Source: Sarcocystis neurona (Eukaryota; Apicomplexa; Conoidasida; Eucoccidiorida; Sarcocystidae). Taken from it: a DNA stretch of 64,000 nt. This document shows positions 46,983 through 59,550 of the stretch, piece by piece (position 1 is the stretch's first letter; the number at the start of each line of letters is the position of its first letter). The stretch covers positions 871,449 through 935,448 of the forward strand of contig KL647302.1 in NCBI GenBank assembly GCA_000727475.1, given 5' to 3'. The notes under the pieces were generated by a model that made no database searches, was not told the DNA's origin, and worked only from the letters and a program-made list of their open reading frames with translations. The position numbers and the translations under genes were made by a program.

Positions 46983-49900
46983 AGGTGAAACACGTTGGCA
47001 GCAGTTTTATCAGCAGGAGCAACTCCTGGCACCAGGGCCAGCGTCAGGAGTAGCCTGTCGTTTTCTCGTACACCAGCGGGAGTCGCGCCGTGTTATAGTC
47101 TGGTTTCTCCTCTTAGCAGCAGAGACCTGCAGCAGTAAAAACTGCACTAGAAGAGACAGACCGGCGAAATTCGCAGCAGGGGACAAAGCAGCCCCTGCGG
47201 CGAAGGAGAGGCAGCTTACACGGCTGCAACAGTGCATGAGCAGGCAGCAGCGACAGCAGCGACAGCAGCGGCAGCGATATTTCTGAGCGATTTATCAATA
47301 GCCACAGCCGCCTCGTTTCCAGGAGGGGTAGCTCTACCTCTGTCAGCAGCAGTCACAGCTTCTTCGGCAAACAGATAAGTGAGAAGGAAGAAAGGACCGG
47401 CAGCCGCACAACACGTCCTCAACCAAAGCAGATTCTCAATAGGAACACGAGAGACTCGTCTTTCTGCACCGGGGAGGCAGGGCGGTAGCAGTCCTCGTAC
47501 CAGCAGACACTCAACAGGGGCGTGCTCACCGGAGAGGAGACCGCAGTACACAGCGACAGAAGCGGCGTGTAGTGCGGCAGGGGTGGTAGCAGCGCGGGCC
47601 GTACCCCCTTAGTTGTTCCGTGGGAACCGCAGCGGCAGGACGGACGGACGTGTTGGTAGGCGGTGGCAGCTGTCTTTGAGACGGAGGGTGGAGAAGGGAC
47701 GCTCAGGAGAACAGAGAGACAGCTTTTCTGCCAGAGACGAGAAAACAGCACCAGAAGCGGCTGTCGGAGGAGCAGGACGTGGTGCAGCACCAGCAGGAGC
47801 GCGCATCCCGCAGCAGCAGCAGCTGATGCAGCGCGAATGAAGCGGTAGGACCACGTGCTAGCGGAGCAACCACGTCTGGAGGCGTATCAGCCAAGACGCA
47901 GCTGGAGCGACTAAGGAAGAGAGAACGAGAGCAGCAAGTAAAGCGGCCGCAGGAGGACGCGTGCCGGAAGACCAGGGTCCCTTTATCGACCGAGTAGCGG
48001 TAGACTGTGTCTGTGCCTTGTTGTTGATCGCTGCTCACGGTGACGGCGCTGGATTTAATTTTGCTTTCTAGCATTTGTAAGAATTTTACTCAGGCGCTCA
48101 TGTGCCACATGCGTATAATGTAGTTATTGGGAGTGGGTTGAGTCGTTGGCCAGTTTTTTTGTCTTCTTTCTTTCTTCTCTCTAATCTCTGCACACGCTTT
48201 CCTTTTTACAGGAAAGAGGTCGTGCGTGCGCCAGTCGTTTTAGGTTTTTCAGCGTCGATAGCTCTGTGTTTACACATACATGTATACACGCGTGGATGTA
48301 AATGTGTATATACATATGCACGTAGGTGGACACATCTGTCACGAGTTTATAGAGATTTAAGAGTAATTGTGTTACCGATTGGTCGCGTCGAGGATACGTG
48401 GCCACGTCGCGTAGTGTGTTTTACACGTAGTAGATCATGTGTATTAACAACAGGTTGACAGCTGCAGGCGCTGCCCACTCGCAGGCTCGTTCTCTTTCAT
48501 GCCCACTTTTACGTTGCGCGTCGTCGTGAAGTTTTCGGGTCTTTTTCGTGAAGACGGACGTGCAGAGTTTGTTCGACACTCTGCGTCCACCGTGCAAGGA
48601 TTTCACCGTCAGCGAGCCGATTGCTCCGCTCCCGTAGCTCCTGTTCATCGATGAGCGCGGGTCCGAGCAAAGGGGAGGACATACGCAGAGAATTTTGTCG
48701 TGTTGATCATCTCGTAGTGCCACAGCTGATTTTGTGACTCCTGGGAGTGCGCAGCTACAACTACCGTCATCAGTATCACTCACACGACTGCGCTTACTCG
48801 CGTTGGGGATATGACCACTTCTAGCACAATGCCTCTCCCTTCTCCGACTTTGACGATAACTCGTCTTGAAATCACTACTGCTCCTACGTCTACTCGTATT
48901 CACCGTAAAGCTACTGCTACTCTTGCCACTGCTCTGCATGTATTGCTGCTATTACGACTCGAGTCACTGCCGCCATTTTTACGACGACGACTACTACTAC
49001 TCCTCTCACTACCACTACTACTACTACTAACAGGACTGCCGATGTGCGTACTGTTGTTACTAACAGGACTACTGCTTTAAGAAATGCCGTTGACTCTGAC
49101 GCCGCTACTTCTGCCCTTACTCTCACGACTGCGGCCGCTGCTACTCTCAGGAGTACTGCTATGTTCGGCGGTCTGACCAACACGCCAGACCAGTATACTG
49201 AAATCACTAGTGCTTTCAGTATTACTGCTTTGGAGATTCCTACCACAAATACAACGACGTTTAGAAAAAGTAATATCTAGGGCGCCCAGCCGCGGTATTC
49301 ACTATCACGCAGAACGGCAGCACGCGCGTACGCAGAGAGGCAGCGCAGTCGCACCGACACGGCAGAGGGTGACCGAGCGGCTCTTAGAGCAGCATCCGGA
49401 AGGCAACAGCAAGGCAGCGTTTTTGCCGGTAGAGAATGAGCCAGAGTATCTTCGCAGCAGCAACTGGTGAACAAAGACAACAACTTCTTCTGTTAGGCAA
49501 CAACAACTGGAGCTCCGACGCTACTGCAGCGGCAGCAGCGTCTGAAAGAGCGACCGTACAAGGCCGACGCTGGCCACAAAATAAGAAACCCAGGGGAGAC
49601 GTGACGAAGTGCCTTCGTCTTGCAGTCGTAAATTCCCTTCCTCTGCAGCGACTCCTTCGGTGCGTGAAACAAGCAGCTGGAGTGGGCACACTTGTGGCCG
49701 CGCTCCTCGAAACATGTTGAACCTTAAGAAACGTCATAGCGGGACTTGCTGCCTAGTGCGCTCTGTGCACGTTTTATACATTCAGCTACGGTTGTTTACG
49801 TATGTATAAATATACGTGTATATATACATGTATATATACATGTGTATATATATATATATATATATGCATACGTGTGTGGATCAGTTTGTACGTTGAAGAA

Positions 49901-50775
49901 GGCTTGTGTCGTATTTGGCCAGTCTGTGCACAGTCTTCTTCAGTAGAGAATGCATGTAATGGATGTCAGTAGGAGTTTGCTGCTGAGACTCTGTACCCGA
50001 GGGATAGGCCCTTGTGTGGAAGGTCCACGGCACCGTCTGCGCTAGGGGAGCAGAAGCGCTTATCTAAAAGTCTATCAAAAATAAGAATGGACGCAGTTAA
50101 TCTATAGGTAACCTACACACGCTGGAGACGGCTCCATCATATACATGTGTAATGGATAAAGTGCTGCAAGACCTGTTCACGCATCCACCCTTGGTGTTGC
50201 TTTCTACCAGACGGTTTAAGCATTGACGTTTGCGCCGAGGTGCTGCCTGCGTAAGTCACACCTGAATGACCTCTGCGTGAATGTTTGAAGTGTCTCTTCG
50301 CGCAAGACGGATGATGTGGCCTACTGTTGGTACGCAGTGGTATCGATTTGCTGCTTCTCTGCTACACGGCGATCTGCTCCAGGATGCGTTCCTGCAGCCT
50401 CTCTTTTTCGCACATGTCACTACTTCTTTGCGCACCACGGGACACTGTCTTCGCGGCTGCTGCTTCCCGTCTGCTGCCACTTAGGTGCGGAGAACCGCAT
50501 TCGTATTGCTGCGTGTGCCGCTGCTGCTGCAGCAATCACAGCAGCAGGGCCGGTAACTCCTACACTACGCGTGCGCTCTAGGGGTACAGCGGCTGTGGCT
50601 GTCGTTACAGCAGCCGTCGCACTGCTGTTCGAAGAGTGAGTCAGGCTCGAGAACAGAGGTCCTGCTGTTGTCGTTGGCATTACCCTACAAGCGAGCCTCC
50701 ACTGAGTTTCTCTGTCGGCAGCGCGTATCTCCAGATGGCACTGCAGTTGACAGTGTGGGCCTGACCAGTGCGCAG
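46983..50775. other. Unresolved region downstream of the PRELI gene
   Basis: No gene model convinces me here. 47180-47980 is CAG/GCA-rich on the plus strand and CTG-rich on the minus, open in several frames. 48421-48939 is open on the minus strand for 172 codons with ordinary composition (contains SSMNRSYGSGAIGSLTVK). 48530-48637 on the plus strand reads FRVFFVKTDVQSLFDTLRPP and ends FTVSEPIAPLP before a stop, like a terminal exon. 48830-49090 is an ACT/TAC trinucleotide tract giving Thr- or Leu-rich frames. 49800-49870 is a TATA run. Confidence 0.35.
48530..48637 (+). other. Possible terminal exon of an unknown gene
   Basis: Plus-strand peptide of 35 residues with natural composition (VKTDVQSLFDTLRPPCKDF and then SEPIAPLP) ending in TAG at 48635-48637. 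It overlaps a 172-codon minus-strand open frame, so the strand is unsettled, and I found no upstream exon that joins in phase. Confidence 0.2.
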
Positions 50776-52125
50776 CAGCGGAGAACATCTCGTGCCCCCT
50801 GTGTTTCATTTGTCGCTGTGGAAGACTGCAAGTCTGCGCGACACCACCCGATTAACACATATTTACGACGGGCTGCCGTACTTGCATGGCTGCGCATCCG
50901 TGTGTACAGGTACGGGGGGACATACACATTTCCATACGTACGAGTGCGTTTGTTTGCCCGTGCAGGCGTGTACACAAGAACATACATCTTTGTGTACACG
51001 TACTCCACAGTAGGCATATTTGCACATCTGCGTATGCCCGTGCATATACGTACGTGCGTACTCGCGCCGTTTTACAATTAAAAGCTATCGGCAAGTTCGG
51101 CGACGGAGAATATTCTTTCGACAGGGTGAGGGCGCATGGCATTCTAAGCTGTACTGCGGTCTTGCTGGCGGCTCAAACGGCGGGAGTCTGTCAAATTTTT
51201 GTCAGTTTCAGCCTTTCCGTATCTCCACAGCTGCTTGTAAATTCCTTGCTTGCTGGACACGCCGCCGCAGTGATGTAGAGGCAATCTCTTCACTTGACTC
51301 CGCGGGTTTCGATCTCCGTCACAGACTGCACGCTACGTGACACACTCGCCCTATACAAGCAGCTCAGACCGTACGTCTGTGTATCTTGTACCAAGCGCAT
51401 GCGTATAACGTATATATATATATATATATGTACATATATGCATAGGGTATGATCATACAGACATTTATGCGTACGCGTCTAGAAGAGAGAGAAGAGGACG
51501 CGTACTAGCATTGCCTGTGGACCGTACTTGTGCCCGTCATGTCGCGTTACATCCCTCTGCAGAATACTGCCGGGTATCGAGAGTGGCTGCCGAAGACTCT
51601 TTCATATCTCTGTTTTTTGCAAACGCGTGGGGAGCCGAAGAAGCACCTGTTTTTACTTCTGCCATACGCAGCCCCGTAGCTCCTGTGGGCGTCCGTTTCT
51701 GGCATATAGACACGTGATGTGGGTCTACACGACACCCTGCTGCACTCCAGTTGCCAGTGTATATATATATATACACATATATGCATACCTTTACGTAAAA
51801 GGACGATCGGATGGCTAGTCTCTTTCAATAGCAACATAATATATCGTCTTGACAGACCGACTGTGTCGGCAGCCAACTAGCTTCTGTGCTGGCGGCCCGG
51901 GTACCGCAGACGAAGCACACGCTCCAGAGGCGGACACAATTTAAGCGGCGACACACCATCCAGTACTTCACCAGCTACCACGTCACTGCCGTCAGTCCCG
52001 CCTACATACACCTTTCAGTGCACATCAGTACTACACCTGGGCACTTTTGTGGACCCGTGGACGCATGTGCGTTTCGTGGTACGGTACCTCCTGAGTACGT
52101 ACACATACATACGCAAGTGGAATGA
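50776..52125 (+). CDS. Tentative SAP18-like gene (partial, 3 exons)
   Basis: SAP18 is a small ubiquitin-fold subunit of the Sin3 deacetylase and exon-junction (ASAP) complexes. Exon A 50776-50909: SGEHLVPPVFHLSLWKTASL then RDTTRLTHIYDGLPYLHG; exon B 51085-51125: IGKFGDGEYSFDR; exon C 51910-52125: TKHTLQRRTQFKRRHTIQYF and on to TGA. Junction phases match (1/2 and 0/0). The pattern V-x-L-x-x-W-x-x-A-[ST]-L-[RK]-[DE]-L/T, then a hydrophobic strand and G-[ED]-Y, then T-L-[Q/x]-F-[K/Q]-x-x-[DH]-x-[IL] parallels SAP18. But the first strand (LLRVF) has not been found upstream, and about a dozen residues before exon C seem missing, so a small exon may be unfound. Could be another small protein. Confidence 0.35.
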
Positions 52126-52280
52126 GTAGTGGTGGAAGCGACAGCAGCAGTAGCAGCAGCGCCGCGGGAGATGCTGGACCGCACAGAGTCTGCTTCACAG
52201 TGTTCTACACTTTGTTGGATCTCCACCAGTTTGCTGACTTGTCGAGGAAGTCCGCGCGTCGTTAAGGTGTCACGCACCTA
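52109..52280. other. Coding-like segment, strand undecided
   Basis: Minus strand: DTLTTRGLPRQVSKLVEIQQ, continuing VEHCEADSVRSSISRG, to a TGC/GTATGT donor at about 52109. Plus strand, from ATG 52124: MSSGGSDSSSSSSAAGDAGP, continuing HRVCFTVFYTLLDLHQFADL to a stop at about 52264. Both read like protein; the sequence does not say which is real. Confidence 0.3.
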
Positions 52281-53662
52281 TATTCCTTCCGACATATATA
52301 TATATATATATACACGTACACATATGTGTATGTGTGTATTGTATTCACGCGTGTGAAGTTCTGCGTACACGTAGAGTAATCACAAATCTGGACGGCGTGC
52401 ACTCAGCTTTCTACTCGTTTACGACACTCTGAGGAGCTCTGTCTGTTTACGAAGGGTGAACGTCCGGTTCTTTTTCTCGTCAACCGAGCAGTGTTCCGTG
52501 ATCCTTACACGCCTTTAATACGGTATGACTGGCCTTCCGGTTGCTCCATCGTAGCAGAGATGCACTTCTTATTCTTCGCAGAAAAAACTACATAAGCACC
52601 CCCGCACGCCTACGTCGGACCCACACGCACGCGCCGCGGCGCTGCTCCTATATATGCTGCTTCCTTGTGACAACAGAAGCAGGGTGATCTGTCAACGACC
52701 CGCTACCGTGGGAACTTCTGCAACTGCCGAGGGTATGTTACAGCCACGACATTTCTCTGCGCGCAATGCTGCTACTGCACCGAGAAGACGCCGCAGCATT
52801 CCTTCTCTTGGAACGTCCGGTTCTTCTGCAGTCGCTGCAAGGCCAGGCTGTCGTCTGCAACAGTTTATCCAGCTTTTTTGTCTTATTCTGTTGCACTCCG
52901 TCCACGCCGTTCTGGCCTCTCTCTCCTGTGCCGCTGCTGCAGCCGGGAGAAGGGGCACCCACTGCTTCGGTCTACCCGCGTTTGCTCGGTTCTACCGCTG
53001 CGCAAGCTTCCACTGCCTTGCTTCGTTCGGAACTCAGCTCCCTAGGCTGCAGCTGTGAGGGACGAGAAGAAGCCTCTCGCAGCTGCCAATTTTTCTGACG
53101 CTACAATGTCTGTGCTGCTGCTGTTGGTCTCGTGTCTCTTACTGCTTCGACACTCGACAGCCGCACCACCAGCAGCCACACATGTCTATCTAGTCCACTG
53201 CCGTCCGACGTTGCTGCTGGTGCCGCTGTTCGACGACCGTCCCAACACCAGCGTCTTTTTCTTCTCCTCCAGCAGATGATGAACTTTGGGATGCTGTCCT
53301 TGCACACTCCGTCGCACCCACCGTTGGAGCGGCTTCGACGGCCCTCCTGTCACAGGAATCCTGGCAGCACCGCCACCAGCCTACCGAGACCCGAGGCAGC
53401 ACCCCAAGTGTCTAGGATGCCCGTCCTTCACTTGCGTCAGAAGTGACTTTTGTCCTCTGCCAGCTTTGTTGCTGGGTCCTCGTCTGCTGCTTGACCTGCT
53501 ATGGCTGCCTAGACGCGTCACACAGAGGTGCGTGTGCAGCTAGAGAGAGGATCTGTGTTCACTCACGGAATGGACACAAAGCGAATGAGACACGGCCTTT
53601 GATTGGCTGCAGATATTGCTGCTGCTGCTACAGCAGGTACTTCTAAATGCTATTGCTGCTGT
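52281..53662. other. Spacer with low-complexity open frames
   Basis: 52290-52330 is a TATA run. 52650-53460 is open in several frames on both strands. One plus-strand frame around 53118-53279 starts MSVLLLLVSCLLLLRHSTA, a signal-peptide-like leader, and ends in a stop after 54 residues. Nothing recognised and no phase-consistent exon chain found. Confidence 0.3.
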
Positions 53663-56600
53663 TCAGGTGGCACCAGACGCTTCTTTCTCTGCAGTTCGTC
53701 GACCGGCTGACTGACCGCTGCGGCGCTGCTGTCGGGCGTGGTAAGCAGCAACAGCAGCCGCAGCCCGCTTTGCTCGCTGCTGCTGAGCGCGCAGATCTTC
53801 ACGATGAAGCGCTGCAGCAAACATCTGCCGCAGAGTAGGCTGCGGTGTCTCTCCAGAAGCAGGAGGAGGAGGAGGAACGCGTGGTGGATCTGGTGGCTTG
53901 ACGTGGTTGATCTGCTGCCGATGAATTCCTCCTCGTCTTTGTGAAAACGTTCCAGGTGGGGCTGCTGGTCTCCTTGATGTCGCTGCCGCAGCTGCTGCCG
54001 CTGCACGTGGACCATATCCGCCGCTGCCTTCTGCTGCAGCCAGCCGACAGCCTGAAAGCTGTGCTGCCGTCACCAAGCCCTGCTCAAACGCTGCTTCTGC
54101 TTCGGCCACGTTTCTCCACCGCGTGCGCGCCTCCTTCACCGCAGCTGTTGGGCGCACTCTCGCGCCGTGCTCGGCATCAGAAGCGGCAGCAGCTGCTGCA
54201 GCAGCAGCAGGTGCAGACGTCTCAACACCGGCAGCAGCATCTGCTGCTGACCACGAAGAAGAAGAAGAAGGCTCCCCAACGAGACGCTGGACAAAGTTGC
54301 TGTAGGGATCCAAGCGAAACTGCGGCAGCCGAGCCCACCGGTCGTATGAAAGTCGCGTGTCTGGGGTGTACAGACACTCCACGCGATCCATCTGCCGCCG
54401 ACTGTCCACGCAGCGTCACGCGCAGAAAAGCAGGCAAGCAGAAACACGACCAGAAACCTGACGTTGACACCGCCATCACTAGCGCAGATCCCAGCGTTGC
54501 TCATTTGTGAAGATGCAGAGATAGCCGACGACACTCCCGTCTACGAGCATGCGCTCTCCACAGAGACAGAAAGAAGTACCCCCCGCGGTACACAATGGAA
54601 CACATACACGCGTACCTGCGCAGAGCATGCACTCCAGGCGTACAACGCAGAGACACAGGCTCTTCCACACTCGCATGAAAAGAGGCTACGAGCGCGCAAT
54701 AAAAACAGCTGTTTCTCTGAAGAACTGCTACGGTGTTCACACTGGCCTTTGACGCATGCGAGGGTGTCAAGCGCGACCCAGGAATGGTTGTCTTTCGTTT
54801 ACGCTGCCACCGGCGTCTCGCAGCAAGCTTCTCCACCCGTTCTCGCGCGGTGGGCACGAAAAAACGCCGGCGCTCCGAGACATGGTGTTATTGACACTTT
54901 CCCCGTCTTCCCCTATCGACCTGTTGCAAAGCTGCGACGGGCACGCCCGGAAGAGAGGCGGAGAAGGCACGAGTCACAAGAGTATCTGGTAGCAACACTG
55001 CTGGCAGCTCCTGCACATGGAGATTCGCCCCAATTTAGAAATACCCGCATATTCCTGACCTTCATCTATGTGAACTCAAACAGTCGCATACATCTCTATA
55101 CACGCCTGCGGTTCGCGCCAGTATTGTAAATATCAATATATTTACATACATACTTGTGACGTCAGACACATTTATACTCGTCCTCCGTACATATACCTAT
55201 GGCTCGTGGCAGTATCACATACGTGTGGGTGAACGTAGGTATATGTCCACGCGCGCCCTACACAGACGTCTCTATACTGAGACAGACACACGTATACACT
55301 CGAATATCCGCACACATGCGTAGGACGCTTGGTCCACATGTACGTGATGCCAGACGGAAGGCCAGGACTGCGGAAGGGGGCTCCGTCGTACGCGTAGGCG
55401 CCCGTTAAGGAGAAACGTCGCCGCTCTGCGTGCCTGGTCCAGACACGCAGGACGTCAGCTCACCGGGCGTTTCTCTCTTCTATACGGCGGCGATGCTTCT
55501 GCGCTTCTTTGTATTGTTCCACTTCGTAGTTAAAGAAAGGCTCTCCGTAAGGCAGCCGAAGAGCTGCAGCGAAGCCGCATCAGCAGAGAAGCCACCACGA
55601 GATGAGTTACTATTTTTTGCTCTCACTATTGTCGACACCTGTGCACATAGATGGACCTATATATACACACAGTGATACGTACTTACACAGGTATATACTT
55701 ACACGCGCCTACACACATGCATACGTAAATACATACGTACGTATCTATAACACATATGCCTATATATATATGACACACATTCTTGTGTAGCGTACGCATG
55801 TGTGAAGACGCACTGGATTCAAAGCAGGCGGCGGTGAAGTGCTGTCAGGAGAAACAAGCAGGCGAATAACTTCTCTATTAGCATCCAGCAGCAAGACTGC
55901 GACCAGCAGTATCAACGCAGGCGAGCGGAGCAGCGAAAGTGCCACAGACGGCGCACCTTGAGCTGCGGGTAAGGTCGCCAGGACACCGACACGGCAAAGG
56001 TACAGCGGCAGACAGCAGCAGCAGCAGCGTCCAGCAGCAACAGCAGCAGCGTCCAGCAGCAGCAACGGGTCGAACCGGTAGCGCAGCGGTCGCGTGTTTC
56101 CCACAAGACCGCAAACAGCACCACACCCCGCCATGTCACCTCACATCGACAAGAAGAGAAATACTTTCATATACATACGTGTATACATATACACACACCT
56201 ATATAAACACATATATGTGAACGCAAACTCTTTGACACTTTACACCTATACAGAACATGCACACACACAGAGAGTGATATATATGTATATATCTACATGT
56301 ACGTATACGGTAGGGAAAGATGTTGGTGACGCCCCTTCGAAGGACAGATGTCTGCGCAGCATCTCACGCGGTGGCAGACCGAGAGACAAGAAGAGGGCAA
56401 TTTCTGTTGTGGATAGGAGCGCCTGGTCCGTACGTCGTCGCCATCTCTGACCCTCGCACCGTGCACGTCAACAGAAACTTTCACACATATTTCTCTTACT
56501 GAGGGCTGGAACTCCTCGTGCAAACACAGACAAGCACACAAGTACATTCGTTTCTACAGCTTTCTTCTTCTATATACATACACATGTGGACCTACCTAGC

Positions 56601-57125
56601 TCCCTGCATTAGGGGCACACAGGACTACCAGGACAAGCATACACTTCCACATGTGTCAATACATATGGGCGTATATCTGTACACAAGTACGCGGACGTAT
56701 ACACATATACGTGTCGAGCAACGATGAGATCTTGCTGCACTGGTGATACCAAAGGGCCTGTCGGTTTCCGCCTGCAGCGCGTAATCTTCGAAAGTTGGAG
56801 GAATCGGTCGCCGAAGTTCCATCAGCCGCATGTACCACGTCCTGTTCATACCCCGCATGCAACAACGGCAGCACCAAAAGTAGCACCTTTCAGCGTAACG
56901 ACGACGCCGTTTTCTTGGACCTCGCCCACACCGCAGCAGCAACAGCAGCACTGGCGGTTGTCCCGCCCGGGAGGGCGGCCCCAAAGCAGCAGCTGCCGCA
57001 CTCGTGAAGCACCTGTGCGTTGCGCAACAGTCCCTACCAGACGAACGCTTCTTTACGCTGCTGGTGCTCCTGGTATCACACTGCCCGCCACATACTACTC
57101 TGCGATAGGGCTGACGCATTGCCAT
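53663..57125 (-). CDS. Unknown conserved-looking protein, 3 exons
   Basis: Exons on the minus strand: 57125-56750, 55563-55464, 54401-53663; GT-AG junctions and phases (1/2, 2/1) fit, giving 404 residues from Met 57125, or about 312-315 from the later Met at 56858 or 56849 (MNRTWYMRLMELRR). The core reads RPIPPTFEDYALQAETDRPF, then LRLPYGEPFFNYEVEQYKEA and QKHRRRIEERNAR, then MDRVECLYTPDTRLSYDRWA and RLPQFRLDPYSNFVQRLVGE. An Ala/Ser/Pro-rich remainder has charged helices (AVKEARTRWRNVAEAEAAFE; TLRQMFAAALHREDLRAQQQ). I do not recognise the family. The LYTPDTRLSYDRW stretch resembles the last helix of a J-domain, but no HPD motif is present, so it is not called DnaJ. The basic helical core would suit a ribosomal or organellar complex subunit; that is conjecture. 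Confidence 0.7.
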
Positions 57126-57628
57126 CGTCCGCCTATATCAGCTATACGTGTGTACATACAGAAACATACATAAGGGGATCGTCGGCATATGTATCTGTGT
57201 ATCTATATGTGTGTGTATCTATACGAATGTATGTATACGGACAACTTCTCGCCTAGGACAAGGGCCGCCGTCCTACATACATAGATACACATGTGAATAT
57301 ACGTGAGAAGATAGTAGGAATGTGGACCTTTGTATCTGTATCTGTGGACGTCCATACGAATATATGTGTACGCATGACTTATCGCCCAGGACACGCAACG
57401 CGCTGTCTCTACGAATAGGCACGTCGAGGTTCACTAGCAGCGACACACATACACATAAACGATAGTAAATGGGTAGTAGATGCATACATATCTATATACA
57501 TATATACATGTATGTATGTGGAAATGGAGAACCTATGGAGAGGAACAGAAGTATTTCTGTATATACGAAGGTAATACGTCAAAAAGGCACTAGAAAGAAG
57601 CACTCACGTATACCCGCGTAGAACGCTC
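57126..57628. other. TA/GTAT-rich spacer
   Basis: Contains TATGTGTA-type repeats and TACATA blocks. Nothing gene-like seen. Confidence 0.6.
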
Positions 57629-58364
57629 TCATGTTCCCCATACAGCTTCAATCGTATATATATATATATGTATGTGCGTACTTCTGTGTGTGTGTGCACA
57701 CACATATATATGACTTGGACATGCAGAACATGTGCATACACACACTCGCAGAGATGTACCCCTATGTACATTCGCAGCGTGTACACACAGGCAGAAGCTG
57801 CAGCAACAGCTGCAAGAAGGAGACGCAGGAACGCCTTGACGTGGAGAAGGTGTACTTGTTATAAAGTGAGGGCGACACCAAATATGTACGCAGAGGAAGC
57901 TCATTAATGTAGAGAGTACATATACACATATATATAGAGAGAGATAGATAGATAGATAAGCAAATAGAGCAGCCAGCATCAGCACCACTTCAAGAGCTGG
58001 GTTGAATTTTTCAATCAAAATCAGCGTACTCCGGTGTAAATGCGACGCCTCTCTCTCTGTCTGTCTCTCTCTCTATATATATGGGCACAAGTCTGACACA
58101 TACAAAATGTATATCTATATACATATATATCTGTACTGTTTGAATCGTAAGGTCGGTGATTTACAGAAGCAGAGAGATACACTAGTAATTGATGAGAAGC
58201 AAGTTACCGATCCGTCAGCGCAATGGCGTGCTGCATAAGGACGCTGCGAACTTCTTTCGCTGTTGTTTCCGCAGCAGCAGCAATTCCGGCGATAGCAGCA
58301 GGAGAGAAGTGTTCGGCGCTATCCCTCTCCAGTTCGTCCATCGTAAAGTGACTTAGAATTTTTA
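57629..58364 (-). CDS. Two chained minus-strand exons, unknown protein (partial)
   Basis: Exon 58364-58208 (2 + 51 codons + 2) reads [20 protein letters not shown], then an Ala-rich helix, then [15 protein letters not shown], and ends at a GTAACT donor. It joins in phase to an exon starting at 58028: [21 protein letters not shown] and on into [17 protein letters not shown], a strongly hydrophobic stretch partly produced by a TATC/TATA repeat, open to 57629. If translated it would be a membrane segment near the C-terminus. The upstream exon should end in phase 1; a candidate donor is at the CTCTAA/GTAATA site near 58945. Family not recognised. Confidence 0.5.
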
Positions 58365-59123
58365 CTGCACGTAGAGGAACCAACATTCAGACAACGGTGG
58401 CCAGGAAGTGCCGTAACCACCAACCATGTACACGTGTGTGTAAAGAAGCGAATACATATATAGATATACATATATGTATATATGTATATACATACATACA
58501 AATATATGTACATATATGCATACACGTGATATCTAAATATTGAGTAGAAAGCAAATAAATACGTGCATATATATATGTATATATACGTGCATACAGAGAG
58601 CGTACGTATCAAGTAAGAAGCGCACATATATCACACACATGCGTTCAAACACAGAAGTTCGTATGTGTACATAGATATGTACATATATGAGTAATATATA
58701 TTTCTATATGCGTATATATATGTATCAAGTACAAAGCGAGAACATGCACACATATGTGAAACAGACGGACGTACTCATATGCATAGAATATAGACGCTTG
58801 ACGTCGCATAGGTCTAACGAAGAAAGACGTGTACGAGAAAGTGACAGCCGAGCACCCCACCCTGCCCAGTCACACACGTACACCTGCACATATATAAGAC
58901 ATGGCTGCAGTATGTGTACATTCCCATATATCTCTATTACTTAGAGGTGGGAAGTGAATTTCTCCAGGTACACGTCTAAACCTTTTTGTGGACACCGTGG
59001 AGAGGGACGTGACGAGGCGCGCGGTCGCACGCATTCCCGCGAAGAAACCTCGGCAGGCTTCCGGCGGAAAGAAGCCATGCTGGCCTTTTCGGGCAGCAGG
59101 ACAACGAACTGCTGTTCGACTTC

Positions 59124-59237
59124 TACCCAGCAAGGAGCTCCCTGGCCGCTCTTCTTATTATCTCTTTACTGCCGTAGAAATTCACGAGTGCTGCCTGGTT
59201 TGTGTTGACCAGCGCAACTGACGCCGGTGTTCCGCGT
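59124..59237 (-). CDS. Possible minus-strand exon, unknown
   Basis: After a TGTGGACAG acceptor one frame reads TPASVALVNTNQAALVNFYG then SKEIIRRAARELLAG and stops; a GTAAAG donor lies inside it near 59182. An overlapping frame further on ends VYLEKFTSHL. Which frame is used, and whether this joins the exons at 59551-63252 or those at 57629-58364, is unsettled. Confidence 0.35.
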
Positions 59238-59550
59238 CTGTCCACACAGACCCTACACACACAGCTGTATATACACAGAAGTGCATGCATACGATCGCAG
59301 ATATGTATACATATGTAGAAACAGAAAGCACGGATGTACGTGTGTTTCTGGCTTCGGGTAGCCGCCGTCTCCGCAGCAACTTCCTTCACCGCAGAGCGGA
59401 GGCGAGCAGCTACATGGAGACACAATAAATACCGCTGTCCCGGCCAGCAGGCGTTCACGTTGCAGGAGCAGCAGCACTTCCAGGAAAGACACCAGTGCTC
59501 GACTACGGTAAATTTCAACATGAAGCGTCCGCGTAGACAGAGTTTCTCAC

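Noticed and set aside
53663..54401. DnaJ (J-domain) assignment from LYTPDTRLSYDRW
   Set aside because: The phase-joined upstream exons contain no HPD motif or J-domain helix II, so the likeness is limited to one short stretch.
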